DNA from: Verpa conica
Lineage: Eukaryota > Ascomycota > Pezizomycetes > Pezizales > Morchellaceae
DNA: 64,000 nt
Direction of reading: 5' to 3'
Assembly (NCBI GenBank): GCA_033030425.1
Contig: JAUFSD010000011.1
Span: 1,302,001-1,366,000, forward strand
Below the pieces are notes generated by a model that saw only the letters and a list, made by a program, of their open reading frames with translations, did no database searches and was not told the DNA's origin. Position 1 is the first letter of the stretch, and each line of letters begins with the position of its first letter. Shown here in pieces: positions 1 to 10,661 of the stretch. The position numbers and the translations under genes are program-made.

Positions 1-432
1 GAGGAATTTGAGTAGGCTCTATGCCCCCAATACGCTACTATATATTACTGGTATACCTAAATACTAATCATATAATAATAGTGTACTATATTGAAAGTAT
101 TAAAAGGATATCGGGACCAGCTGTCATTTTTATCTTGGTTTATTCTAGGGCATTCACCCAATGTTACAACGCTTATTTCCAAGGCGAGTCGTGGATCGGA
201 GGCGAAAGATCAGGAATCATCGTCGGCAGTTTGTAAAACCCGTATCATTACTTGTCGCCTAATAGGCAACCTTAGTCTAGGCCTAGGCTGCCCCTAAATG
301 GTACGATGCTACTACGCGTAGCACTCAATATCCTCGTTAGGAGAAACTAGATAGCGATTCATAATATGAACCCGGCTTAAACAAATCCCGAGAAGTTAGA
401 ACTAAAAAAAAGGATAATATCATCCCCGCCTT
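1..432. other. AT-rich region without a recognisable gene
   Basis: Only short overlapping open frames occur here, with no family resemblance, no plausible intron chain and no clear repeat structure. I see nothing to annotate. Confidence 0.5.
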
Positions 433-1136
433 TCATCGCCCAACCGGGTATACTTCCAGCACTCCTACTCCATTCTGATAGCGGGAATATTCCTTAAGGG
501 TCTCAAATATTCTGCCGACAGCTCTTTCGCCTCCACCTCCTTCCACTGTCTCGCCGGTGTCGTTCCTAGATCTCGCCAACTCTTCCATTAGTACTCTTAG
601 TACCCTTGTAGTCCCCATCATCCCTGCCAAAGTCTTAAAAAAGCCGCCAAAACCTCACTTCCGAGCGCTCCGTTCCTGCCATTCGCTATTGGATCAATGT
701 ATGCATCCAGTGCTACCGAGAAGGTAGTTACGAGTGGCCCCCTCCCCAATGATATCCTTGTCCACCAACCTATCACTGAACTCAATTGGCCCCCTCTCTA
801 GCTCTAGAGCTTGAAGTAACGTCTTGCCGTCGATTACAAGCTCTTCCTTCCAATCAATTCCAACACCGGGGCACAATCTGCTTCTCATATGTTATCCTTA
901 AGTAATTTCTCAAGAGCTTTGAGGTCATTGTCAAGCGGGGTGAGGTCCTCGTCGTGGAGTCTTTTCGGGGTGGATGGAACGGCTTCGTAGGGGCTGGAAA
1001 CGAGGCGGAGATTCAAGCGAATAGCGAGGATTGTGTTGACCAACCAAAGATTAAACTTAGGCGCGTTAGGGAGTAGGGGTGTTGGGGTGAGAAATGTAGA
1101 GAGGGATACTGGTATCGAGAGACCGGGAGTGGGCAA
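433..1136 (-). pseudogene. Broken tandem copy of the neighbouring orphan gene
   Basis: Three fragments in different frames on the minus strand (about 885-1136, 694-888 and 433-630) match, in order, the product of the intact gene at 1689-2444. Shared stretches include NLWLVNT near the N-terminus, DWKEEL followed by D-KTL in the middle, and DKD further on. The position matching the intact start codon is no longer ATG, and frameshifts separate the fragments. The DNA upstream (about 1140-1340) also matches the promoter of the intact copy, including a TATA-like box (minus-strand TATAAAT, 1243-1249) and a shared GATAAAGATAA motif. This is a tandem duplication of roughly 1.3 kb in which one copy decayed. 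The function of the family is unknown. Confidence 0.6.
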
Positions 1137-1688
1137 AACTTGAGTTAGGTATTGTGGGTTACGAGGTAAATGTTAGAATTAAGAGCTGGGGGGTAGAGCG
1201 AGATGTTAAGTGAAGGAACTGGGAGATGGGGTAATGAGCAGCATTTATATGCTCGACCCTTATCAGATTCTTACCAGATGATAAAGATAAGTAACCTTCG
1301 TGATAGATGAGAGCTTCGCCGGCAGAGCTGACCCCAAAGCATCTTTCCGCGGGCGAGTCGTTTATTTATGGTCAGCAATAGGGATTGCCGTACGACGTTG
1401 GCAGCCAGTAAGGGCTATACTATAACCACTCATAAAATGTAGTCTTAATATAGGCTCAGGTCCATACTACACGACAATAATACAATGATCTACTACATAT
1501 ATCACTCAGCCTACGCCTCGAGTTGAGTGGCAGATCATAATCTGATATAAAACCATCAGTTCAACCTTAGATTCTGCGATAAAATATTGAATTTGGCTTC
1601 CGAACACATCCCAGGAATAAATGACAGAGATAAAACTAAAAGCAAACAAAATACAATTTGCGCTCTTTGCCATTCCACCCAAACAGTC
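1137..1688. promoter_or_regulatory. Duplicated promoter of the broken copy and 3' flank of the intact copy
   Basis: Positions 1140-1340 resemble 2450-2640, the upstream region of the intact gene, including the TATA-like box and a GATAAAGATAA element. The remainder (1340-1688) is AT-rich with no gene seen. Confidence 0.4.
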
Positions 1689-2444
1689 CTACCAGTTCAC
1701 TCCGATAGCACAGAAATCCCTCAACAACCTCAAGCCCTCTGCCGAAACCTCCTTCGCCTCTTCTTCCCTCCACCCCGTCTCCGCGGCCTCATTACGGCAC
1801 GCCATCGCCCCCTCCCTGAGCACCGTCACACCCTCCAATACGCCCACACTCCTCACCACCTGGAACCACGGCGCCAACGCCTCACACTCATAAGTCGCAC
1901 TCTCAAGCTTCTCCGCCAACCCAATATAAGTATCGAACGCCACCGAGAAGCATGCCAGGGGAGACCCCCAATGGTATCCTTGATCTTTATCCATCATCCT
2001 AGCCAGAAAGTCCATCGTCTGCTTTGTCGATTCGGTGCCATGCGGTGCCAACAACGCGCATAGTGTCTTGGTGTCGACTGCGAGTTCCTCTTTCCAGTCC
2101 GCGGGAAAGTCGGGTTGCGTAGGGATTGTGATCTGCTTCTGTTGTGCGATATGCCTCATTGCTATGTTCATAGCGCAAACGTGCGTGTATAGTGGGATAA
2201 GACCTTGGTTGAGGAGTCGGGTCTTGGAGGATGGGGTGTTGCTGATGAGTCTTGACATGAAGTGGATAACTAGGCGGTTGCAGGTGAAGGTGTTGACTAG
2301 CCAGAGGTTTAGGTCAAAGGTTTTGGGGGCAGGGGTGAGAATAGCAGCAGTGGCGAGAGCAGGAGCAGTGGTGATGGAGTGGGAAATGTAGAGAGTGAGA
2401 CTGGTATCCATGGACCAAGTGTGGGCAAGAGTTGAGACAGACAT
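1689..2444 (-). CDS. Orphan protein, 251 aa, intact member of a tandem pair
   Basis: This is a single-exon reading frame of 251 residues that starts in a good fungal context (CTAAAAATGTC). A TATA box (minus-strand TATAAAA, 2527-2533) lies about 85 nt upstream. I do not recognise the family. The first 40 residues are hydrophobic and Ser/Thr/Ala-rich (SLTLYISHS, then ALATAAILTPAP) but do not form a classical signal peptide. The middle has DWKEELAVDTKTL and DKDQGYHWGSP. The C-terminal third is helical and charged, with two cysteines near the end of the central part. A frameshifted copy lies just downstream at 433-1136. Conservation of blocks between the copies supports a real gene. The large open frames on the plus strand over 1587-2391 are shadows. 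Confidence 0.6.
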   Translation of the reverse strand: MSVSTLAHTWSMDTSLTLYISHSITTAPALATAAILTPAPKTFDLNLWLVNTFTCNRLVIHFMSRLISNTPSSKTRLLNQGLIPLYTHVCAMNIAMRHIAQQKQITIPTQPDFPADWKEELAVDTKTLCALLAPHGTESTKQTMDFLARMMDKDQGYHWGSPLACFSVAFDTYIGLAEKLESATYECEALAPWFQVVRSVGVLEGVTVLREGAMACRNEAAETGWREEEAKEVSAEGLRLLRDFCAIGVNW

Positions 2445-2526
2445 TTTTAGTTATAGTAGAAGCTTGAGAATAGAGATGAGGGATGAAGTGATGGAACCGG
2501 GAAAGAAAAGGGGGTAAAGGGTAGCC

Positions 2527-2533
2527 TTTTATA
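2527..2533 (-). promoter_or_regulatory. TATA box of the 251-aa orphan gene
   Basis: TATAAAA on the minus strand, 83-89 nt upstream of the ATG at 2444. The equivalent site is kept in the broken copy (1243-1249). Confidence 0.5.
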
Positions 2534-2650
2534 GGAGTCGAGACGTATCATATGATAAAGATAAAGACCTCCGTGATAGAGAGCAGGTTTGCCGGTGGAG
2601 CTGATCTCGAAATATTGTCGGGATCGGCTCTCAGTGCTTGAAAGAAACAA

Positions 2651-3968
2651 GATATCACATCTAGGCCCGAAACTGGGTTATTCTCAGGACACCTAAGAAG
2701 GGAGCGAATAACAGGTAGGGGTTCTTACTTGAGGAGCTATCTTCGGCCTAAAAACTGGGCCTACTAATCTACAGTAATATAATATTTGGTAACGAAATAT
2801 ATTCACGAGAGTCCAATGACATCACCGTGCTTCCAAGAACTCTAGCCCATCCTCCCGAGAGGCTTTTGACACTCCCGAAGCGGGTAGCTAGGTGCATAAG
2901 CAGATCATATGTTGTGGCACTTGACCTGCATTAGCCGCCTGAGTCGTACGGCTATGAGTATAGTTTTGAATCGAGCTACAAAAAGTAAACACTTGAATGC
3001 CCTATTGACGACAGGCTATACTGGACAAACTAGGACAGATACCCCTAATGAAACACGGGAGTTGCGATAGTTGCACTTGTACAGTCTCTCGACAAATTTC
3101 GATATGTGTAGCAGGGGCCAGTGAGACATTACTTATCGTCTCTCTAAGAATGAGTATCAGACTTTTACTAACTTGACGAACTGAGTGCCAGCGGATCGAA
3201 CGGTAGTGATGATCATCTCTATCCCTAGAACTGGGGCGGGGTATAGTAGCTATGTCGATCTAGAACTCACATCGTGGATATATAAGAGGTGGAGAGCAAA
3301 TTTCGAGTGCTCTAGGCCCGTATCTATTAGAAGTCTATATCGGTCGATCAACCTTAATGTCACAAATTACAATGACCCCGATCAAGTGGCGAAGAAGATT
3401 ATTAAAATAACCTGATTGCAAGCTGCAAGTAGCATGAGAAGTTCCGAAGATTTCTATTCAGGTAGTTCTCTCGCAGCGGATATTTCATAATGACGTATCA
3501 AGTCGCCTAAACTACCCTAGAACGAAAATGCCGAAACCATGCGAGTGATTCTGCATGAGTCTATTATACGACTTGATACAGGTTTAACCGAGCCACTCGA
3601 TGCCATGCAATCAGTTACTATCATTCTATTTTAAATACCATAGTAGTAAATTAGTCTTTATCTAACGCGTTCCTCCCCAACTATGAAGATTCTCACACCC
3701 CGGGGGTCTTACATAGTTGCGGAGTGAAATACTTTACGTCGCCTTACCTTACCTGCTGGGCTCCCGGAATACTAAGACAGTTTCTCTGAGATGTCACATA
3801 TTGCAGAAAGGAAGAATCTTTACTTGTGAGTGACGTAGAACAAAAAACAGGGGGCTTGCCTTACACTGCCATTCTCTAAAGTACGCTGTTCTACAAGCAA
3901 ACTTACAACTGGAAAGTATCTATCTAACTACATTAGGTCACACTAATGCATAATCTAACCCAATGCGG
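2651..3968. other. Gene-free AT-rich stretch
   Basis: No reading frame above about 75 codons and no recognisable motif, RNA gene or clear inverted repeat. It looks like decayed intergenic DNA. Confidence 0.4.
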
Positions 3969-4424
3969 TTAGACATTCATAGAATGCTCCAACCGTAGGT
4001 ATCCATCGAGAAAAATGTCTTTTGCATAAGCAAAAAAGACACTTTTCTCCATACCTTGCAAGCAAGATACTGCAGAAGAAGCAGGAAGTTTTATCGAGGA
4101 TGCCTCCGAGTGCATTTCTGCTAACCTCTTATCCGGCACGAGGAAAGAAAGGTAGAGAGAGGGGGGAAGAGGGTCGTATTTATGTAAAATTTGAGTGGGC
4201 TGCCAAGTGAAATTTGGCCGCTGGGGGGATTTTGTACTATGGAGAAAATTCGCCGCTTTCAGGTCGGCTCTTGAGAGTGAGCCATACACAATCACTCGTG
4301 TTTCTTGGCACGGTATTTGTGCGTTAGTGTGACCGGCGTCGGTCGGAATTGGTTTTACTGTGTATCTTTGAGGGCCTTGGTGGGTGAAGGTGCTTAAGAG
4401 TGGAGTTAAACAGCGACTTTCCAT
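3969..4424 (-). CDS. Doubtful orphan reading frame, 151 aa
   Basis: This is a 151-codon frame starting at ATG in the context TCAATGGAA. It has no recognisable domain, signal peptide or repeat. The product is mixed polar and aromatic in composition and ends shortly after a short helical stretch (LRLEHSMNV). No matching introns or neighbours support it. It may be an orphan gene or chance open frame; I list it because it is the longest frame in this stretch. Confidence 0.2.
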   Translation of the reverse strand: MESRCLTPLLSTFTHQGPQRYTVKPIPTDAGHTNAQIPCQETRVIVYGSLSRADLKAANFLHSTKSPQRPNFTWQPTQILHKYDPLPPSLYLSFLVPDKRLAEMHSEASSIKLPASSAVSCLQGMEKSVFFAYAKDIFLDGYLRLEHSMNV

Positions 4425-6245
4425 TGATTCTATTGTTTAGTGTATATACTTCTTTTTTGCCCGCAGCTTAGAATGTCCACAGGAACCTTCCCGTTATAGT
4501 TAAGTGAGCACCCACCCATCCCGGGAGAGTATTTTCTTCCTAGTTCTCTTCCATCTGGATGAATCTACATGTCTCTCGGTCAATTACCAGCCCCAGGTGA
4601 AGGGGAAAGCCCGGCTCCTCGTGATGAAACCCCTAAAGTTGGCAGGAGTCCTACACATTCAAGGCACGTATCTTTCCTATCGTACATGGCTCCCAATCAC
4701 CCCCCAGCACCTATTAGCACACACCCGCCCTTTTACAACGGGTCGAATCCAATCTTACGGAATGATGATCATGAGAATGATGTACCCACTAACTCAACGC
4801 AGCGCAAGGATGGGAAGAAGAGGACTATGAGTCGGGAGAGCAAAATCACCATAACTCTAAACAAGGGGTAGAAGTGGGAGTATTGAAGAGTGAGGCAAGA
4901 GGCTACAAGATCTTCAAGATAAGCGGGTCATGGTGGGGTGAGGCTCTGCGGGTATCAACAGTGTCGACCGATAAGCGAGCTGTGGGTTGCATTGAGGCTC
5001 TGCAGGCCATCCCCTAACCTGACACAACAACCACCGAGTGACTTAACGTGTCATCTTACGGGATAGGATCCCTGAAAGAGTGATAACCACTGCTGGCTGC
5101 TGCTTTATGTGCCAAACCCTAGTATCTTCGCTGTTAAGGATAGTCATCTGGTAGGGTTATCACAGCATGCAGGTACCAGATGTCGTAGCCGAACCAGCCC
5201 CTGAGCCGCAGGGCCTATTTCCCGAGAACCGATCCAAAAGCTACGTTACTTGCCACCAGCAACTTACCCTAGAGGCTTAACTCTCCTAATCTTGATATTT
5301 AGCAATCAAGCGAGATAAGACGTCTTTAGCCGGAAATCTATATGACTAATCTCCTAATCGATGGAGGCTTAGACAAACAATCATTATCAGCTATAAGGTT
5401 TCTAGAGTCCCTTCAGCTCTCGCCGTCTAGCGCTAATCTCCCAAGAATCTCTTCGCGTAACACTCTTCTGTCTTTTAGAGGTCTAAAGTCGGTTGCGTCT
5501 ATATTGTCTTAGATCTCTGTCTCACATTCGCAACAACTCGGACATTACCGTGATACAGATTCAGCGCACAGAGGCTCGTGGTTTCTAACAACATCGGGCT
5601 CACACCGCGCAAAGTCCCCCAAAAAATTTCAACAATACCCTTATGGCCGATAAATCTCAAAAAGACAGTAAATACTAACATTACGCGAAAGGGGGTATTT
5701 ATTATCAGATAACAAAACTCTACGCCACTGAAGATTGTGTAACCTAGACCCACCCACCCACACGCTTTTCCTCATATGTAAATATCTATCTCTTTTAGCA
5801 CCATGATGTGCGTAGGTATCTCGCTTCGGGTGTTGTACTCGAGCTGAACATATATCGCGAGACTTTCCGAGCCGACATCAGCTGAATGACTTGGTCTAGA
5901 ATACATTCTCGAATTATCAACTAGCGCTCGTGGAACCAAGAGTCTAGGGGTGTTGGAGCTCTTTTTAGGGTACATAGAAGAATCGGTAGCGGGCATTGCG
6001 CATGTTCATTTCCATGTATAAATACCCCTGGCTCCCAACCCTCAAGACTCCAGTACACAACTCCCAGCACCTCAGGGCTTCAGTAATCACTTCATCCAAC
6101 CACTACCCCCTCAAGAAACCTAGTCTCTGGATAAACAACCTACACAAAAGGTATTTATACACAACTCCAATCTCGAATCTATGACTTTCTAACACTACCT
6201 TAACAGACCACAAAACAAACTTCAAACAATCCTCTTATCACAATA
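4425..6245. other. Intergenic DNA without a supported gene
   Basis: Two overlapping frames at 4504-4871 are open in two phases at once, so neither is convincing. A short direct repeat (GAGGCTCTGC) occurs near 4940 and 4994. The last 250 bases are CA- and C-rich and form the leader of the small gene at 6246. Confidence 0.35.
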
Positions 6246-6437
6246 ATGGCTATCTTTTTGCTCCCGATACTAGGCTTAGGTCTTTACAGCTCCGCCGCAA
6301 TCGCGGCCGCAGGAACAGCCATCACCGGGTTCTCAATATTCAAAGGCTATAAGCATCTCACTAGGGGTACGCCCCCACAGGCACCTCCTCCGCCATCATC
6401 TCCATCTTCACCGCCTGCTCCCCCGGTTGCGGCTTAA
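6246..6437 (+). CDS. Small membrane protein with proline-rich tail, 63 aa
   Basis: The first 30 residues are strongly hydrophobic (leucine-rich, then an Ala-rich part with SSAAIAAAGTA) and form one membrane segment or uncleaved signal. A short basic patch (FKGYKHLTRG) follows, then a Pro/Ser tail ending in APPVAA. The start lies in good context (ACAATAATGGC) after a long CA-rich, pyrimidine-rich leader typical of fungal 5' UTRs. A T-rich 3' flank follows the stop. No homology is recognised; a short tail-exposed membrane microprotein is the best description. Confidence 0.45.
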   Translation: MAIFLLPILGLGLYSSAAIAAAGTAITGFSIFKGYKHLTRGTPPQAPPPPSSPSSPPAPPVAA

Positions 6438-8406
6438 GTGGGGTAGTTTCTTTTCCTCTTTATTTTCAGCTAGATGAAGTAGTGGGGGTTCTGTTTTTTC
6501 TGTATGTATGGTTGGGGGTGAGGAGGTTATTTTATTTATGGGTCTATGTGGGGTAAAAGGGAATTTTATCACTATAAGGGGTTCTTGCAGATATATTATG
6601 TACTGTCTTGCGGAGATATCTTGGGGAATTTAATTAGTATATCTGGAAACTGCCATTTTTGACTCGTTCCGCTAGGCCAGGGGATTGCTAAAGTTTGAAG
6701 TTGTATACGCTACCCCTGCTCTCTTAGCATCGTCTAACCCATAAAGTGCTGTTTGCCGCTTATAGTAACAGTGGCTTGGGCGGATAAAACCCTCAAATTT
6801 GTCAAGAACATGATATCCCCTATGGTTCTGCTATTTCTTTTGATAGAAGAGGTGAGCTCTATGGTACCGGAGTAGTGCTGGAGGATTAATGTGTGCGGTA
6901 TTTCTGATATGCGCGGATCCCGGTACCGGAAGAGATACTTCTATAGAACTAATATAGAAGCGGGAATGATATACCATGAGGAGGATGGGAAGAGAGACAG
7001 TATATCTTACTGGTATCAATACACCAAACTTTATTCCGAAGCTGCTGTTGGTCCAGCTGCAGATTTAGGTGGCCTGACGTAGGCCCTCCCTACCAGCGCT
7101 TCTAAACCGACTCTAAGTACATACTTGGGAAGATCCTTATGCATTGCAAGCTACTAAATAGCAGAGATGTGCATATTAATGGTTAGAAAGCTAATAGTAG
7201 AGCGGTGCTATCAGTGGTCTGGTATTGTATGTGATCCTAAAATTCATCACGTCGTTTGGACCCCTCCCAAACTCAAATGGGGCTTACCGAACCAGATCCG
7301 TACCTCCAAAAACTTCTACCTCCAAATAATCCCTCCCCCGGAGAAAAGTTTTTTAATTCGACTAATCAGAAAAGTCTGTTACTTTCTCTAGTTTTTGAGC
7401 ATGGGGAGAGAATGGGGATCTCCCACCCTCTCCGACTTAAATCCCTACAATCTCACGCTAGCTATCGGGCCACGATTACATCATGGATTACGCCACCACG
7501 TTAAGTCCCATGGAAGTACACGACACTTCCCTTCTCAACTTATCACCCAGTGACCTTTAAAACTATGCGTAACTTCATGCCGGTGGGCCTCCGGTTGAGG
7601 TGCTACTGCGTCACAACTAGAATAGGGAACTGGAAACAAAGGCTAAGGGTATCATATAGCGATTTAGTTCCTACCAGGTGTGGGGATGGGTAATAATTTG
7701 GTTGTGATTATACAACTGAATATAAGGATCCTCCGCTTGTTGATCACCTGACCGTTGAGGCTCAAGTGAGGCTCAAATATGCTTGGCAAGCCTTAAACTA
7801 GAGCCGCGCATATAACCACCCTAACCCTGGACTCTACAAGGACACGGGTTCTCCTCTCTTTGAGCTTAAACTACTGGAAGTTGATACCTCCTGGATAGCA
7901 AAATATGATCTGCTTCATCAACCCTCTCTTCATCCACGTTTTCGGCCCTATTGTGCTTTCGCCCCGGACCAAACCTTGCCCGTCGTACGGGTTCGAGTCC
8001 GACAACAGAGTATTGTCTTTTAAGGTACCGGTGGAATCTAAGGTGAAGGGTATTGGATACTGAAATACTATTAGAGGCAGGTATTCCTGCTCAATATAAT
8101 CTCTGAAGAACACCAGACATAGTCTCTTGAGAACGAGTCCCAAGTTTCGAACTACGGAGGGAACCCCAACGCCAAGACTCAGCAAAAAGACTATAATTGG
8201 AAGGGCTGCCAAATTGACATCTCGACCTGCCGTAGCCGGATCTTTGCACACGCAATTTATTCAGGGTTCACCCTTGAATTGTGCATATAGAGGATTCTGT
8301 TTTAGTAAGGTTTTCCTTACTGGGACCCAAGCATTTTTTATTCGGGAGTAGTAGTAAAGCTCATGTATTTTTGCTGGAGGCAGCATCTAAAGTGCCTGAT
8401 ACTCGG
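6438..8406. other. Gene-free stretch with decayed frames
   Basis: The best frames (minus 7871-8251, 126 aa; plus 6891-7082) show no known motif and no splice support. I see no gene. A sequence resembling a tRNA B box at about 7989 lacks a cloverleaf. Confidence 0.4.
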
Positions 8407-8516
8407 GGCAGGCAACAAGTACCCAATAATACAAGTCTTGGGCATGGGGCTCTTTTTTCGAGAAAATATCCCTATCGATTGGTAAGAATAAGACTTGTAT
8501 TGTCGGGTACTTCTCG
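8407..8516. repeat. Foldback of two outward-facing MITE-like ends
   Basis: An arm near 8412-8437 (containing CAAGTACCCAATAATACAAG) is the imperfect inverse of an arm near 8489-8516 (containing CTTGTATTGTCGGGTACTTC), with about 50 bases between. The second arm shares CTTGTATTGTCGGGTA with the end of the small element at 8957, so this foldback belongs to the same repeat family. Confidence 0.45.
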
Positions 8517-8600
8517 CCTCCCGCGAGTAGACAGCTAATTCATCGCTCTAAAATTCTATATTTCCAATAGATGGACAGGAAGCGTCGTGGGTGAGAAAGC

Positions 8601-9699
8601 TACGGGGGCACGTAACTACAAAAGTCCGGATTGACTTTTCGTGGGTAGCAACGCTTGCGCAGCACCCAACACCCACTGAATATATAAAGACCCCCAATTA
8701 ACTAATAAGAGCAAAATCTGTGTTTTATTTTACAGCTAGAATGTTTCATTGCTTAAGTAACTAATAGTACCTGAAAGGTTGTCAGTTCTTATTTTTAGTT
8801 CACTAGGACACTTAATTCCTGACGCTTGTGGGACTATGTGCGGAGGTTTGGTTGCAATGCATACAATACCCAGGGAGCAGAGTGCATTCCCCCCAAGGCT
8901 TGCTGGCAACCCAAGCTTAGAGAACAGCAAAACTACTTAGCACTGCTGTGCTTGTATTGTCGGGTAGCAAAAATACCCGTACATTTGCGCAATAACATGG
9001 CAACACAAAAGTAGTCAACACAAATAAGTGAGAATTAACAGCAAAAGCATGAAATAAAGGCCAGGTAAAAAATCAAAAATTAACTAAATATATATTAAGA
9101 CTTATTCTAAAACAGCTAGTCCTAATAGTTATCTAGGCTCTCTAGACCATAGGTTGTGTTAAGGTGCCAAAAACTCCGGATTTTATCATTTCCCAAAACT
9201 AAATGACTCCACCACCAATTCTTACCAATATCTCCTAGAACTTTGGGAGATGGCTAAAGAAATTAATATAGTACTCCTATGATGCAGGTTTGGTCAGAGA
9301 CCAAATATACTCAATATGGCAGGTATCAAGAGGGTATCTTAGGCATGCTACATTTCTTCTATTGTTATCTTATAAAATGGATTTAGATATTTTACTTTGA
9401 TCACCTCAGGCCTATAGTTTTATCTAATACCATTTGGTCATCTTTTAGCTGTTTTTTTGGATCAGTTGTGTTGTCATATTGTAAAGTGGGTTGTGTTGCT
9501 ACGCAAATGTACGGGTATTTTTGCTACCCGACAATATTTTTACTTAAGAATTAACGGTTTGGGCATTATGTACAGTTCTCACTTGGGGATAGCTCTTGTT
9601 CATAAGTCTTTTTGAGGTTCCAATTAAGTAGGTGCTGTGTAGGCGTTGCCATGACCCGCGAAAAGTCAATCCGGACTTTTGTAGTTACGTGCCCCCGTA
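8601..9699. mobile_element. Non-autonomous DNA element with long terminal inverted repeats and a nested second element
   Basis: The terminal inverted repeats are perfect over about 41 bp (8601-8641 and 9659-9699), beginning TACGGGGGCACGTAACTAC, and continue imperfectly for another 30 bp or so. The 6-bp sequence GAAAGC abuts both outer ends (8595-8600 and 9700-9705) and is the likely target duplication. No transposase-like frame is present. About half of the interior is a second inverted-repeat element (8957-9534), so the host element is about 0.5 kb. TA flanking is an alternative reading of the ends, because the repeats themselves start with TA. Confidence 0.7.
8957..9534. mobile_element. Nested MITE, TA-flanked, about 578 bp
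   Basis: Inverted repeats start TTGTCGGGTAGCAAAAATAC at 8957 and end with the reverse complement at 9534; about 33 bp match. TA lies on both sides (8955-8956 and 9535-9536), the mark of Tc1/mariner-type insertion. The repeat layout (TTGT, then CAAA, CCGTACAT, GCAAC) matches those at 39328-39531 and 50851-51412. No coding capacity is seen. Confidence 0.6.
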
Positions 9700-9705
9700 G
9701 AAAGC

Positions 9706-10661
9706 ACTAGGAGGATACGAATAAAGCGAAGCCACACAGTGAAGAGGCGTTAAATTATTTCTGCGCACCTTACGTATTTGTGTTGGTCGATGAGCACACC
9801 ACCCCTGTTGCGAGGCTGCAAATGTTTCTTTCCAGAGGTACTGCGTGGACCATCATCATTGGTTTCGCTGATTTCGAAATGGCCTGGGATCGGAGGCTGG
9901 GTAGAACAACCAACAATACTTCCAAATTTGTGAACCGACGTTTTTTAAAAATTTAACTACCTTAATCATAGCTGTAATTCTCGTAACTAGAGTTTAGGTC
10001 GAATAAAAAATCCCAAAGTCTGGTTAGCACCCTTGCATCTTATGGTACAGTCTCCAGTAGAATTATTGCGAAAACAGGGATTAGTGGGCAAGGGTTATGT
10101 GGTCAGTGCCCACTACTAGAATCTTCGTCGAGAACATCAAATGCCAATCAGACCTCTGAGCCCTGAGTGGCGCATTTTCGCATTTATTCTACTGGAGGCT
10201 GTACTAAAGCTGTAGGATAGCTGCTATCCCAATACCCAAGAGACGGGGCTGAGCCAGACCACATGCAGAGTAACCTCCGGCGATGTTAACTATTGGCTAC
10301 AACTGAGCCTCGTCGCCTATTCGGTCAGACAAAACACAATTCTCATCCTGTGGCCTCAGCCCCGCTTGATTCGACCTTCCTGAATTTATACCGTATTTTC
10401 TTTTTTTCGTGTTTCATATGCATGATGTGGCGCTCTACTCTAGCTCACTGGCATACGCCCAAAGCCTACTTTACCCCTCCCTAAACCACAAAGTTCCGCG
10501 TTCTTGACATTACTAAATTACTTCCTACACGCTTTGCCATCCGGTGTTTTATTCGGCTTCTTGAACCACCAAAACCCCCTCTCAAGCAGCGCAACGTGAG
10601 CCGCCGACCGCGAAAGAGTGGGCCGAACATCTAGCCGGAGATCATTAACCTCCAGAGCGAA
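9706..10661. other. Intergenic DNA upstream of the NLR-like gene
   Basis: It holds one MITE-like foldback (10043-10205) and otherwise no gene. The short frame at 10293-10484 is not supported. Confidence 0.4.
10043..10205. mobile_element. Small MITE with inner hairpin, about 163 bp
   Basis: Left and right ends are imperfect inverted repeats of about 30 bp (left GTACAGTCTCCAGTAGAAT near 10045; its inverse near 10183-10203), bordered by TA. Inside, AGTGGGCA and TGCCCACT form a second hairpin (about 10083-10116). It has no coding capacity. Confidence 0.5.

Noticed and set aside
1587..2391. Plus-strand frames of 158 and 118 aa
   Set aside because: They overlap the better-supported minus-strand orphan, whose promoter and paralogue support it.
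7980..8000. GGTTCGAGTCC, a perfect tRNA B-box-like sequence
   Set aside because: The flanks pair for only three bases, and no A box or acceptor stem is found upstream.
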